Of a stretch of 64,000 bases of DNA, positions 53,514 through 62,631 are shown in pieces. Both the position numbers and the translations under genes were made by a program. The notes beneath the pieces were generated by a model. That model was not told the DNA's origin and did not search any database. It worked only from the letters and a program-made list of their open reading frames with translations. The number at the start of each line of letters is the position of its first letter. Position 1 is the first letter of the stretch. This stretch comes from Actinoallomurus spadix (GTDB taxonomy: Bacteria > Actinomycetota > Actinomycetes > Streptosporangiales > Streptosporangiaceae). The stretch is taken from assembly GCF_024055725.1 (NCBI RefSeq), contig NZ_JAMXMX010000003.1:1-64000 (forward strand). The letters are read 5' to 3'.

Positions 53514-56500
53514 TCAGGACGGCGACCATCCGGCTTCCTCAGCCTGCCGCAGACTTGAGGAAAAGAATGCGTGCGCCTTTCGATATTCGCGTTCTCTATC
53601 CGCTCGGTAAAAGGGAGGCTCGTAGCCCTCCGGCGGCCGCTCAGCATCCTCCTGTTCTAGATATCCGAGCAGTCGTTCATAATCACCCTTTGATTGCCTA
53701 TTACCATAGGCATTGAAGTTCTCGGCGATCTTTTGTCCATTTACATCAAACCACATCGCGCTTTCATAGGTGACCGCGTGCGGGAATCGGGCTCGATAGA
53801 CCGCCAAGAGTTCATCAGCGGTGATGCCCAACATCACCGCAACCAGAGCATCCAATTCTATCGAAGCGGCTCTTCTCTCGAACTCTGAGCGGAGTGCAGT
53901 TGCTCTCTCCCAGGTCGATGCGACAGCGCCGAGCGGCCGGATGAACGGCCAGTCACAGGCCCATTTCTTGGAACGCCACTCCTCTCGGTACAATTCCTGC
54001 CATATCTCGGAGTACACTTCAGTTAGACAGTTCAAGCGCAGCGCTCTCAGCAACAACTCCTCGGCCAACGGATGATTCGGGTCCGGCGCCGGCAAGGTAC
54101 GCGCATCGTTAATGTGCAGGTGTCCTCGACCAGTTACACGCAACAAATAGTCGATCGGCAAGCCCGCCCAAAACCCTGCAAGAAGTGCAGTTTCGCGATT
54201 GGTAGGCAGGGCCATCGATCTAACAAAGTCAATATGCGCAGGGCCCGGCGGAATCAAGACAGGGAATAGGCTTCGCTCTGTGCTGTTAGGGATCATTTCC
54301 CGCCAGGCGACCCGCCAGAACTCTGTATATCGCTTAGACGCGCGACCACGAAGATCGGCTATCAGCAGGTCCTCGGGAATGCTTCCGGCATCGACGCCTC
54401 GCGCGGCGGCTAGTGCCTGTCGAGCCTTTTCTACAGATTCCAGAGAAGCTAGTAGCTCAGACAGCCGCGTGTGGTCAACCCAGCGATCCTGTGATCGCTC
54501 ATATTGATCAAGATCAGTGGCGCGCTGGTAGTCAGTGGCGGGAACCGCATCTGATGCCAACGTTCCGAGATCGACAGGGCGATCATTACGCCCCATGTTA
54601 GGTGGCTGTTTGGCAAAAGGCGTCAGAATAGAGAATTGCGGACCACGGAGGATAACCTCTCGCCAGTCGCTGGGGTGACCTATCCTCCATTGAATCAGTC
54701 CAGCTTTCTTGGCGTTCCCCTCGTGGAAGCCGGGGCTTATCTGAGGACTTAGCTCGCCGAGGCGACGTTCGACGCGGGCAAGCGCCGAGATCGCCGATCG
54801 CTCGGCGGTGGTGACCGGGTATAGGAGCTTGGTCTCTACAACTGGTCCAGTGTCATTGACCAAGCGCTGCCATCCCGCGAGGACATCTCCGTCTACCCAT
54901 ATCAGCCGATCACGATGGGGCCTGAGGTCCCAAGATCCGTTCTGCTTGATTCCTGGCCGCTCTCCGCTACCGTCATGATCAAGAGATCCAACCAGAGGCT
55001 CTGTTCCATACAGCCAACTAACGTGCGTGAATCCTATCTCCTTCTTAACGCCATAGATCTGTACCCCATATTCGACGTTCCAATCGATATCCGCAAAAAG
55101 GAGGCGCCTATTATGGAAGTGTGCATGCATTCGGAGATGTTGATACGTGGCCGCACGCAACCTACCCTCATGCGCTCCAGAGAAGTGTGAGTCCGGATGA
55201 ATAAGACCCGCTATCCCGCAGTTGCCGAGATTTCGCCATACTCGAACCATGAAAGCTCTATATAGATTAGGCTGCGTCCCTACCAGTTGAGCATATGTCG
55301 CAGGTGACCCAAAGAAAGATGCGAGCCCAACATTCTCCTGAAGCGTAGACAAGAAGAATTTCTCGTTCTCTCGCGAATTGAGAGTCTTTCTCTTATTTTC
55401 AATCCATTGGTCATTCGTGGGCTTGGTAACCAGCTCAAACCAAGGATCTAGCTCTGCGAGGACAGGCCCTTCGAGCCACCGCGGACGCACCCAGGGCGGA
55501 TTGCCGACTTGAAGATCGAAGCCGCCCTTAGCGAAGATTTGGGCGAACTGAAGTTCCCAGTGAAAGAAACCTTGCTGGTCGACGATATCCTCAACGGCTC
55601 CCAGCCAGGGGAAGCGATTGTCCAGTTGGAGTGGCGTGTCCATGCCCATCCAGGCGGGCAGCTCTTCCTCGTGATCGTCGAGCTCGGCCAGGGTGGCGTA
55701 ATGAGCGCCGAGGGAATCTTCCGGGATGTCGGTGACGCCGAGGAGGGCTTCGGCGAAGTCGAGCCAGTCGTCGAGGTCGGCGAGCGGGATCACCGCGCGG
55801 GGCTCTGGCCGGGGCGCCGGCTTGCGCGGTCGTTTCGGCTGGGGCTTCGCCGAGGCCAGCGGCAACTGTTCCGATGACTCGCCGAACAGGGAGTCGGCCT
55901 CCCACGTGCGCGGGAAGCCGGTCGGGTTCGGGTCGGGGACCTCGATCGTCCCTTCCATCGGGACGGCAGAGTCGAGCGACGCCGTCTTGCGCAGGCGCTC
56001 GTACACGTCGTCCGTGCCGTCGAGGAGGCCGACGGCGTTGAGGGGCCAGAACCACAGGGCGCACCAGGCGTCCATCAGGGTCTTGAGCCGCCAGTACGGT
56101 GTGCCCTCTAGCAGCAGCGACGCCAGGACCTCGTCCCGTTCGATCGCCTCCTGCGGCTGCGGCAGGTCGTCGGCGCCCCAGACGTCGATGCGGCGGCTGA
56201 TCTCACGCTCGGAGATCTGCAGCCGCTTGATGACCAGGCTCCACAGGTACTCCGCTCGGCGGGACAGGGCCTGGAGGCGTTGGACCTGGGAGAATTTTTG
56301 GCCCTGCTTGCGCTTCGGGGACGGGGCCTTGCGGATGCCCTTGCGCCAGTCGGCGAGGCGTTTGGCCTGCTCGGGGGCGAGGGCCTTGGCCTCCTTCTCC
56401 CCCGCGACCGCGCCCCAGCCCTGGGCGGGGAGGAGGAAGTGGTGGATGTGTCCGTCCGGGATGGGGCCGTCGCGGAACGGGTGGTCGTCCGGGGCGCTGG

Positions 56501-58604
56501 TCAGCCACGCGCCCTTGGCCAGCTTATCCGGCGCGTACAGCCTGCGGCCGGCGCCGATGAGGGAGTTGCCGCGGCGCAGGTGCAGGCCGAACCATGGGGC
56601 CTGCAGGCCCGGGTACATAACGTTCAGCCAGAGTGACACCTCGGCCAGCTCGACGGCCGTCTCGTTGAGGTCCACGCCGTACGAGTTGTGCAGGGCGATG
56701 TACGCCTTGACCTTCTGCAGCTCCTCGTCGTACCGGTCCGGGTCGAGGCGTTCGCCGAGCTCGGCCTGGCGGCGTTTGAGGTACTCGGCGGCGACCTGGT
56801 TGATGGCCTCGTTGAGGAACGCGCCGGAGCCCAGGGCGGGCTCGCAGATCGTCCAGCCCAGGATCTCCCGGGCCGTCGTGGTGGTGCCGTCCTGGTCGAG
56901 GCGGTGCTTCAGGGCCAGCTCGACGGTGACCTGGGTCAGGGACTCGGGCGTGTAGTAGGAGGCGCTGGTCTGCCGGTCGCGGCCGGCCAGGCGCCAGACG
57001 AACGCGCCCGGCTTGTAGCGCACGCGCTCGCCGTTCGCGTCGCGGACGAAGACGGCGTCCTCATAATCGTCGACCTTGGACGCCGGGATCATCCAGGAGC
57101 CGTCCTTCGGGTCGCCGCCCTTGGCGACCTCGTACAGCTCCTCGTCGGCGATGAAGCCGGTGTAGGACATCAGGCCCTCGTACACCGCGCCGAGCTGGTT
57201 GATGCCGAGCTGGGCGTACGAGATGAAGCCGCCGCGCTGGTTGCGGCGGCCCTTGGCGAGCATGAGCAGCCGCAGCACCTTGTACAGCGCGGCGTTGCGC
57301 AGGCGGGTGTCGACGCGGGGCGCGGCCGGGTCGTCCTCGTCGTACCCGGGCAGGACGATCTCGCTCCGGCCGATCAGGCGCGTACGGGACGGCTCGAACA
57401 GGTCGGCCTTCAGCGGTTCGAAGCGCAGGCCCTCGCCCTCGGACGTACCGACGGCCTCGCCGCGGCGCGGCCGGTGGCCCTCGTTGACCATGCGGAACAG
57501 CAGGTCGAGAGAGTCGTACAGGTGGAAGCCGCGCCGGGACTCCTCGCTGACCAGGTCGCGGACGACGAGGTCGCCGAGGCGGGCCATGCCGTACCCCCTG
57601 ACGTACGCGTCGTCGTCGGAGGGGAGCACGCCCAGCTCGGGGCGGGCCTCGGCGTACAGCAGGAACAGGATGCGGTACAGGTAGCGCAGCGCCTCGCGGC
57701 CCAGCTCCTTGGCGAGCGCGCCCGGCTCCATGATCTGGTCGGGGCGGACGCCCTGCTCGCGGAGGCGGTCGAGCACCTCGTTGGCGATGATCTCGACGGA
57801 CTCCTTGAGACCGTCGCGCAGGTCCTTGGACACGCCGACGGCGTGCCGGCGGGAGTCGGCGACCAGCTCGGCCAGCGGCTCGGTGCCGCCCTCCTCGGGC
57901 GGCAGCAGCGAGTCCGCGCCGAACAGCGCGCCGATCGTCTCCAGCTCCTTGCCGTCGGCGCGGCCGAGCGCGACGTCGAGGCTGACGCCGAGGTAGCGGC
58001 CGTCGCCCCAGGTCATCCGGTCGGCGAGGATGACGACGCCGCCGGCGAGGATGAGGACGTAGCGGGGCGGCTCGTCGCCGTCGAACAGCCACGTCGCCAG
58101 CTTCGCGCCGGTGGTGATCTGCTCCCGGTTGTCGAGCTGGAGTGGGGTGAGCAGCATTCCGGCCTGCTCGGGGTCGAGGGCGGCGTCGACGTCGGTGGCC
58201 CAGCCGCACTCGATCGCGACGACCGTGGGCGCGGCGTACGCGACGGCGACGTCGTACCTCTTGTCCGCACGCTCGACGGTCAGCTCCTGGGGCTCCGCGT
58301 CGTACCCGAGCGCCCGCAGCACGTCGCCGTGCAGTTCGTGCAGCGACTTGCGCCACTCCTCGGCGTCGTCGAGGCGGCGCGGCCCGCCGGACAGGCTCCG
58401 CTCGGCGAACTCGGCGAAGAACGGCCGGCCCTTGAAGTAGTCGCGCTTCAGACCCCGCAGGCCCGTACGGGGGGTGCGCCCGCCGGCGTTCTCGCGTTCG
58501 TCCCAGCGGGGCAGGACCGTCTTCTTCAGGTCCTTGGGGAGCTGTTCGGCGAGGTAGTGCGCGGAGAAGTAGTCGCGGCGGTTGACGATCGAGTCGTAGC
58601 TCAT
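53514..58604 (-). CDS. Large Eco57I/PglX/DrmMI-like DNA methyltransferase
   Basis: A 1696-aa protein. The N-terminal 550 residues are helical with a small alpha/beta region (YDVAVAYAAPTVVAIECGW) that might be a decayed nuclease fold. The gamma-class adenine methylase core has motif I EPALGSGAFLNEAINQ near 591 and NPPW (GNPPWVRP) near 1033. The remaining 650 residues contain the presumed target-recognition domain, including FRNIG-like ends and ITADELLAVYRARFP. The DNA coding for the part after about residue 1000 (53514 to about 55600) is near 50% GC, against 70-75% before. Start ATG 58604 overlaps the helicase stop. Confidence 0.88.
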   Translation of the reverse strand: MSYDSIVNRRDYFSAHYLAEQLPKDLKKTVLPRWDERENAGGRTPRTGLRGLKRDYFKGRPFFAEFAERSLSGGPRRLDDAEEWRKSLHELHGDVLRALGYDAEPQELTVERADKRYDVAVAYAAPTVVAIECGWATDVDAALDPEQAGMLLTPLQLDNREQITTGAKLATWLFDGDEPPRYVLILAGGVVILADRMTWGDGRYLGVSLDVALGRADGKELETIGALFGADSLLPPEEGGTEPLAELVADSRRHAVGVSKDLRDGLKESVEIIANEVLDRLREQGVRPDQIMEPGALAKELGREALRYLYRILFLLYAEARPELGVLPSDDDAYVRGYGMARLGDLVVRDLVSEESRRGFHLYDSLDLLFRMVNEGHRPRRGEAVGTSEGEGLRFEPLKADLFEPSRTRLIGRSEIVLPGYDEDDPAAPRVDTRLRNAALYKVLRLLMLAKGRRNQRGGFISYAQLGINQLGAVYEGLMSYTGFIADEELYEVAKGGDPKDGSWMIPASKVDDYEDAVFVRDANGERVRYKPGAFVWRLAGRDRQTSASYYTPESLTQVTVELALKHRLDQDGTTTTAREILGWTICEPALGSGAFLNEAINQVAAEYLKRRQAELGERLDPDRYDEELQKVKAYIALHNSYGVDLNETAVELAEVSLWLNVMYPGLQAPWFGLHLRRGNSLIGAGRRLYAPDKLAKGAWLTSAPDDHPFRDGPIPDGHIHHFLLPAQGWGAVAGEKEAKALAPEQAKRLADWRKGIRKAPSPKRKQGQKFSQVQRLQALSRRAEYLWSLVIKRLQISEREISRRIDVWGADDLPQPQEAIERDEVLASLLLEGTPYWRLKTLMDAWCALWFWPLNAVGLLDGTDDVYERLRKTASLDSAVPMEGTIEVPDPNPTGFPRTWEADSLFGESSEQLPLASAKPQPKRPRKPAPRPEPRAVIPLADLDDWLDFAEALLGVTDIPEDSLGAHYATLAELDDHEEELPAWMGMDTPLQLDNRFPWLGAVEDIVDQQGFFHWELQFAQIFAKGGFDLQVGNPPWVRPRWLEGPVLAELDPWFELVTKPTNDQWIENKRKTLNSRENEKFFLSTLQENVGLASFFGSPATYAQLVGTQPNLYRAFMVRVWRNLGNCGIAGLIHPDSHFSGAHEGRLRAATYQHLRMHAHFHNRRLLFADIDWNVEYGVQIYGVKKEIGFTHVSWLYGTEPLVGSLDHDGSGERPGIKQNGSWDLRPHRDRLIWVDGDVLAGWQRLVNDTGPVVETKLLYPVTTAERSAISALARVERRLGELSPQISPGFHEGNAKKAGLIQWRIGHPSDWREVILRGPQFSILTPFAKQPPNMGRNDRPVDLGTLASDAVPATDYQRATDLDQYERSQDRWVDHTRLSELLASLESVEKARQALAAARGVDAGSIPEDLLIADLRGRASKRYTEFWRVAWREMIPNSTERSLFPVLIPPGPAHIDFVRSMALPTNRETALLAGFWAGLPIDYLLRVTGRGHLHINDARTLPAPDPNHPLAEELLLRALRLNCLTEVYSEIWQELYREEWRSKKWACDWPFIRPLGAVASTWERATALRSEFERRAASIELDALVAVMLGITADELLAVYRARFPHAVTYESAMWFDVNGQKIAENFNAYGNRQSKGDYERLLGYLEQEDAERPPEGYEPPFYRADREREYRKAHAFFSSSLRQAEEAGWSPS

Positions 58605-61384
58605 GATTCGGGGTCCAGTACGGCGAGGATCCGCAGGAGGGGTTCTCCGGTGGTCTGCATGCGGTCGAACAGGCGGCGCTGCTCGTCGGCGGTGGCGAGG
58701 ACGTCCTGGCGTTTCTTCGCGCCGCGCCAGTCGTCGGGGATGACCTCCAGGCTGGTCTGCTCCCACTCCTGGAGCCGGGACCGGCCGGGGCGCAGGCTCT
58801 CGGCCACCTGCGCGTCGTACTCGCCGCGCCGTTTCTCCAGGTGCTCGCGGGCGGCCTCGACGGCCGGGACCACGAGCTTCTTGAGGGCGGCGAGGTCGGG
58901 CGTGCGCGATGTGTTGATCATGCCGGGGCCGACGCCGGCGGCGGCGAGTACGTCGGTCAGATCACCGATGACCGGGGCGTCCGGCAGGCCGGTGACGGCC
59001 ATCCACTCGACGACGGTCGGCTGACCGAGCGCGTTGGAGTACATGCCCTGCACGAGGAACGCCGGCTCGCCGACCTTCGCGGTCAGCACCGGGGCCTGCT
59101 GGCGCAGGAGCTGCACCTGCACCTTGTCGACCAGCCACTCCACCATCGGGTGCAGGTCGGACAGGTAGGCGATGTCCGGCCACAGCGTCTTGGTGCGGCG
59201 GGCCTCGTCGAGCTTGCGCTGCGCCAGCCGCCGGTCGAACGTCACCTTCATCCGCTCGGTGATCCGGTGCGTGCGAAGGTACGACGCCGGGAGCGCGGAC
59301 AGCCGGTGCACGAGGTCCGGCGGCGGCTCGAACGCCAGGAGCTCGCCGTCGTCGTCGACGTGCAGCTGCGGGCAGACGGTGCGCAGCGCCTCCCGTACGA
59401 ACGCCTCCGTGGAGTCGAACAGCCGCGGCACGCGGGCGCGCGGCGGGTCGGCACGGCCCGCCTGCTCCCCCACGCCGCCGAGCAGGTCGCCGAGGAAGTC
59501 GGCCGGGGACGCGTCCAGGGACTCCTCGACGGTACGGCCCGCGAGGAGGTCCTGGATGAGGCGGTCCTCCTCGCGCTTGGCGGTGTACTCGCCGGTGACC
59601 GCCTCGGCGGTGCCGAGGCTGCGGTGCGCCTCCTCCTCGCGCCTCAGCAGCTTCTCCGCGACCGTGGTGTCGTCCTTGGCGCCCGGCGTCTGTGAGGTGA
59701 GGATCAGCGCCCGGAACTGCGGCCGGTGCTCCTGGCCGTACCGGTCGATGCGGCCGTTGCGCTGCTCGATCCGGATCAGGCTCCACGGCAGGTCGTAGTG
59801 GATGAGGTGGTGGCACTGGCGGTGCAGGTTCACGCCCTCGGACGCGACGTCGCCGGTGAACAGCAGCCGGACCTTGCTGTCGGCGAGGGAGAAGCGCTCG
59901 ACGATGTCCTGCTGCTGCTGATCGGAGCAGCCGCCGTGCATCAGCTCGACTTGCTCGGGCTTGAGGTCCAGCTCCCCCGGCACCGTGTCACGGAGCCATT
60001 CGAGGGTCGGCACGCTCTCGGAGAAGACGACGACGCGGGTGTGGGAGCGCGGGCCGACGCCGATCTCGCGGAGCTGGTCGATCAGCGCCGTCCGCTTGGC
60101 CGAGTCCTCGGCCTCCATGCCGATGGTGAGCGAGTCGAGGGTCTCCAGGGCGGCGCGCTCGGCCGGATCCTCGGCGTTCTTCAGCCGCTTGCGCACGGTC
60201 GTGCCGAGCGCGACGTGCGAGGACAGGAACGCCTTGAGCAGCGTGTACGGGAACAGGCGGCGGTCCCTGCCGACGGCCGGGGCGTTCTCGCCCAGCCAGA
60301 CCTCGGTGAGCTCCTTGAAGATCAGCTCTTCCTTGCCGGTGGCGGGGCAGCGGATCGGCACGGACGGGGCGCGCTCGGGCCACTTGCCGCCGATCTGGTC
60401 GCGCACCTCCGGGCTGACCTTCGTACGGCGCAGGTAGAGGTGCTCGATCTCCTTGGCCGAGTAGCGCTTCGGGTCGGCGATGGCGGCCGGGTCGAGCAGG
60501 GCGATGAGCTGGGCGAACGACTCGGCGTCGCCGTTGTGCGGGGTCGCGCTGGCCAGCAGCAGCGCGTCGGTGTGCGCGGCGAGCAGCCGGGCCAGCTTGC
60601 TGCGGAGGGTGGCCTCGCCGATGAGGTTGTGGGACTCGTCGATGACGACCGCGTCCCAGTGGAGGCTCTCCAGATGCTGGCCGTACTTGCCGCGGTTCTT
60701 CAGCGTGTCCACCGAGATGATGACGCGCTTGTAGTACAAGAACGGGTTGCGGCCCGCCGGGATGTCGCGCTGGATGCGCTCGATGCCGACCGAGTCGAGG
60801 CGGACCAGCGGGATCGCGAACCGCGTCCACAGCTCGTGCTGGAACTGCTCCAGCACCTGCTGCGGGGTGACGACGAGGATGCGCTCGCCCCGGCCGCGCC
60901 GGATCAGCTCCGCGAGGATCAGGCCGATCTCCAGGGTCTTGCCCAGGCCCACGACGTCGGCGAGCAGAATGCGGGGGCGCAGGCCCTGCAACGCCAGTTC
61001 GGCGGGGCGCTGCTGGTACGTCAGCGGGTCCAGCAGGAACCGGTCGGGCAGCGCGAGACCGCGCTCGGACTGCGGCAGCGGCGTGCGGCGCAGCACCGAC
61101 TCCAGGTACAGCCGGCTCCTGGCGAACGCCGGGGTGTCGTCGGCGACGAGGTCGGTGTCCTCCGGCCGCAGCGGCACCGGCGGCTCGATGCCGGTGAAGA
61201 AGATCGCGTCCTCGTCGCGGACGAACTCCGAGACGCCCACCGCCTGGATCTTGTAGCCGTCGTCGGGATGGTCGGCGCGCGTGCAGGTGCGCACCATCCA
61301 CTCGGCGTCGCGGACGATGATCCGCGCACCGGGCGCGAAGGGCGTCTCTTCGCCGCTGGGCACTGTGGGGGCTCCCTCGTTCAC
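58601..61384 (-). CDS. SNF2-family helicase (DrmD-like)
   Basis: A 927-aa superfamily II ATPase: LADVVGLGKTLEIGLIL near 143 (Walker A), VIDESHNL near 248, LLASATPHNGD, and a C-terminal helicase half with RLLFTGDVASEGVNLHRQCHHL near 508 and RIEQRNGRIDRYGQ near 545. The layout and length match RapA/HepA-like helicases and DrmD of class 1 DISARM, which is normally adjacent to an adenine methylase, as here. The start is GTG 61384 with no strong ribosome site; 24 bp separate it from the kinase upstream. Such helicases translocate on duplex DNA. Confidence 0.9.
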   Translation of the reverse strand: MNEGAPTVPSGEETPFAPGARIIVRDAEWMVRTCTRADHPDDGYKIQAVGVSEFVRDEDAIFFTGIEPPVPLRPEDTDLVADDTPAFARSRLYLESVLRRTPLPQSERGLALPDRFLLDPLTYQQRPAELALQGLRPRILLADVVGLGKTLEIGLILAELIRRGRGERILVVTPQQVLEQFQHELWTRFAIPLVRLDSVGIERIQRDIPAGRNPFLYYKRVIISVDTLKNRGKYGQHLESLHWDAVVIDESHNLIGEATLRSKLARLLAAHTDALLLASATPHNGDAESFAQLIALLDPAAIADPKRYSAKEIEHLYLRRTKVSPEVRDQIGGKWPERAPSVPIRCPATGKEELIFKELTEVWLGENAPAVGRDRRLFPYTLLKAFLSSHVALGTTVRKRLKNAEDPAERAALETLDSLTIGMEAEDSAKRTALIDQLREIGVGPRSHTRVVVFSESVPTLEWLRDTVPGELDLKPEQVELMHGGCSDQQQQDIVERFSLADSKVRLLFTGDVASEGVNLHRQCHHLIHYDLPWSLIRIEQRNGRIDRYGQEHRPQFRALILTSQTPGAKDDTTVAEKLLRREEEAHRSLGTAEAVTGEYTAKREEDRLIQDLLAGRTVEESLDASPADFLGDLLGGVGEQAGRADPPRARVPRLFDSTEAFVREALRTVCPQLHVDDDGELLAFEPPPDLVHRLSALPASYLRTHRITERMKVTFDRRLAQRKLDEARRTKTLWPDIAYLSDLHPMVEWLVDKVQVQLLRQQAPVLTAKVGEPAFLVQGMYSNALGQPTVVEWMAVTGLPDAPVIGDLTDVLAAAGVGPGMINTSRTPDLAALKKLVVPAVEAAREHLEKRRGEYDAQVAESLRPGRSRLQEWEQTSLEVIPDDWRGAKKRQDVLATADEQRRLFDRMQTTGEPLLRILAVLDPES

Positions 61385-61408
61385 AGGTCAGTCAGTCTGC
61401 CACGGCCG

Positions 61409-62422
61409 TCACAGCACTCCGCCACGGTCGTAACCGGACCGCAGCCGGTCCGCCAGCCGGGCGACGACCAGGGTGGGCAGCGGGTGCCCGTCCCGGCGCG
61501 GCCGGGCCGGCGGCGGTGGCGGCGCGACGTCGACCGGCGGATCTCCGGCCTGCTCGACGTACGTGAGGCTCACCAGGTGGACGCGGGCGGCCGTGATCGA
61601 GGACGCGATGCGCGACCGCAGCGCCTTCGCCACCTCGGTCGTCGTCGGCCGGGCCGCCGGGTCGTGGGCGAGCATCGCCGTGATCAGAGGCGCCAGGTCG
61701 ACAGGCAGGCCGGACAGGTCCGGCGGCGTGTCCAGGTCCGTGATCGCCCGCAGCAGCGGGATCGCCGGCCCCGGCTCGTACGGATAGTGGCCGGTGAGCG
61801 CGAACAGCAGGGTCGCGCCCAGCCCGTACACGTCGGCGGCGCGCGTCACGTCCCGCGCGGATTCCGCCTGCTCCGGGGGCATGCAGATCGGGGTGCCGAG
61901 CGGGGTGGCGGTGCCGGTCAGGTCGCTCACCGACTCCGTCAGGGCCACCAGGCCGAAGTCGATGACCTTGGGTCCGTCGCGGCCGAGCAGGATGTTCGCC
62001 GGTTTGAGATCACGGTGCAGCAGCCCGGCCGCGTGGATCTCGGTCAGCGCCTCGGCCAGGAGCTCGCCGAGCGCGGCGCCCATGTCGGCGGTCAGGGGCC
62101 CGTCGGCCTCGACGTGGTCGCGCAGGTTCTGGCCGCGGACGTACTCCATCGCCAGCCACGGCTGCTCGGCCTCCGGGCCGGCGGCATCCACCAGCACGGC
62201 CACCCGCGGGCCCTGCACCATGCGGAGCGCCGCGATCTCCCGGTCGAAGCGGGCGCGGACGTCCGTACGGTCGGCGAGGTGCGGGTGGATCACCTTGACG
62301 GCGACCCGCAGCCCGTCGGGCGTCACCCCGAAGTAGACCTTGCCCATGCCCCCTTCACCGAGCACCCCGTGCAGTTCGATGTCGCCGAGCACAGGAGGAT
62401 CGGCCGGTTTGAGAGGTTCCAT
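61409..62422 (-). CDS. Cytoplasmic Hanks-type serine/threonine protein kinase
   Basis: A 337-aa kinase without transmembrane helix. Glycine loop GEGGMGKVYFG near 22, AVKVIH lysine, HRDLKPAN near 132, DFG near 152, and GTPICMPPEQ activation segment (MPPE in place of MAPE). The tail of about 60 residues is Pro/Arg-rich (VAPPPPPARPRR). It is first in a minus-strand operon with the SNF2 helicase and methyltransferase. ATG 62422 is chosen; GTG 62428 or GTG 62449, the latter preceded by AGGCGGAAG, are alternatives. Kinases also occur in Pgl/BREX type 2 (PglW). Confidence 0.88.
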   Translation of the reverse strand: MEPLKPADPPVLGDIELHGVLGEGGMGKVYFGVTPDGLRVAVKVIHPHLADRTDVRARFDREIAALRMVQGPRVAVLVDAAGPEAEQPWLAMEYVRGQNLRDHVEADGPLTADMGAALGELLAEALTEIHAAGLLHRDLKPANILLGRDGPKVIDFGLVALTESVSDLTGTATPLGTPICMPPEQAESARDVTRAADVYGLGATLLFALTGHYPYEPGPAIPLLRAITDLDTPPDLSGLPVDLAPLITAMLAHDPAARPTTTEVAKALRSRIASSITAARVHLVSLTYVEQAGDPPVDVAPPPPPARPRRDGHPLPTLVVARLADRLRSGYDRGGVL

Positions 62423-62631
62423 CGCCACCCGTCGTGAATGATCGTCCACCTTCCGCCTGTTCAGGTTATTGCGTCGCGTCGCGTTACAGGTTGTTACCGT
62501 CCGAATCCGGCCATCCGTATCCTCCCTTTTCTGGTGACACATCGACTCACTCGGGGGAACGGAAACGGTGGATCGCCTCCCGGCGTAACCTTGGCGATCC
62601 CCCGAACCGACTCGACGACAAGGACGACGCG

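Noticed and set aside
61316-61336. A further copy of the GATGATCCGCGCACCG sequence shared by 21382 and 23575
   Set aside because: The match here is about 17 bases and lies inside the helicase gene in the opposite reading, explained by common codons.
32425-61384. A complete DISARM locus formed by the DUF1998 helicase, DrmD-like helicase and methylase
   Set aside because: The parts lie in two operons 12 kb apart with unrelated genes between. No DrmA or PLD-domain DrmC is visible, and the giant helicase is much longer than DrmB. Relatedness is noted, identity is not claimed.
53514-62422. A Pgl/BREX type 2 locus
   Set aside because: The kinase is far shorter than PglW, and neither a PglZ phosphatase nor a PglY/BrxC ATPase is present.
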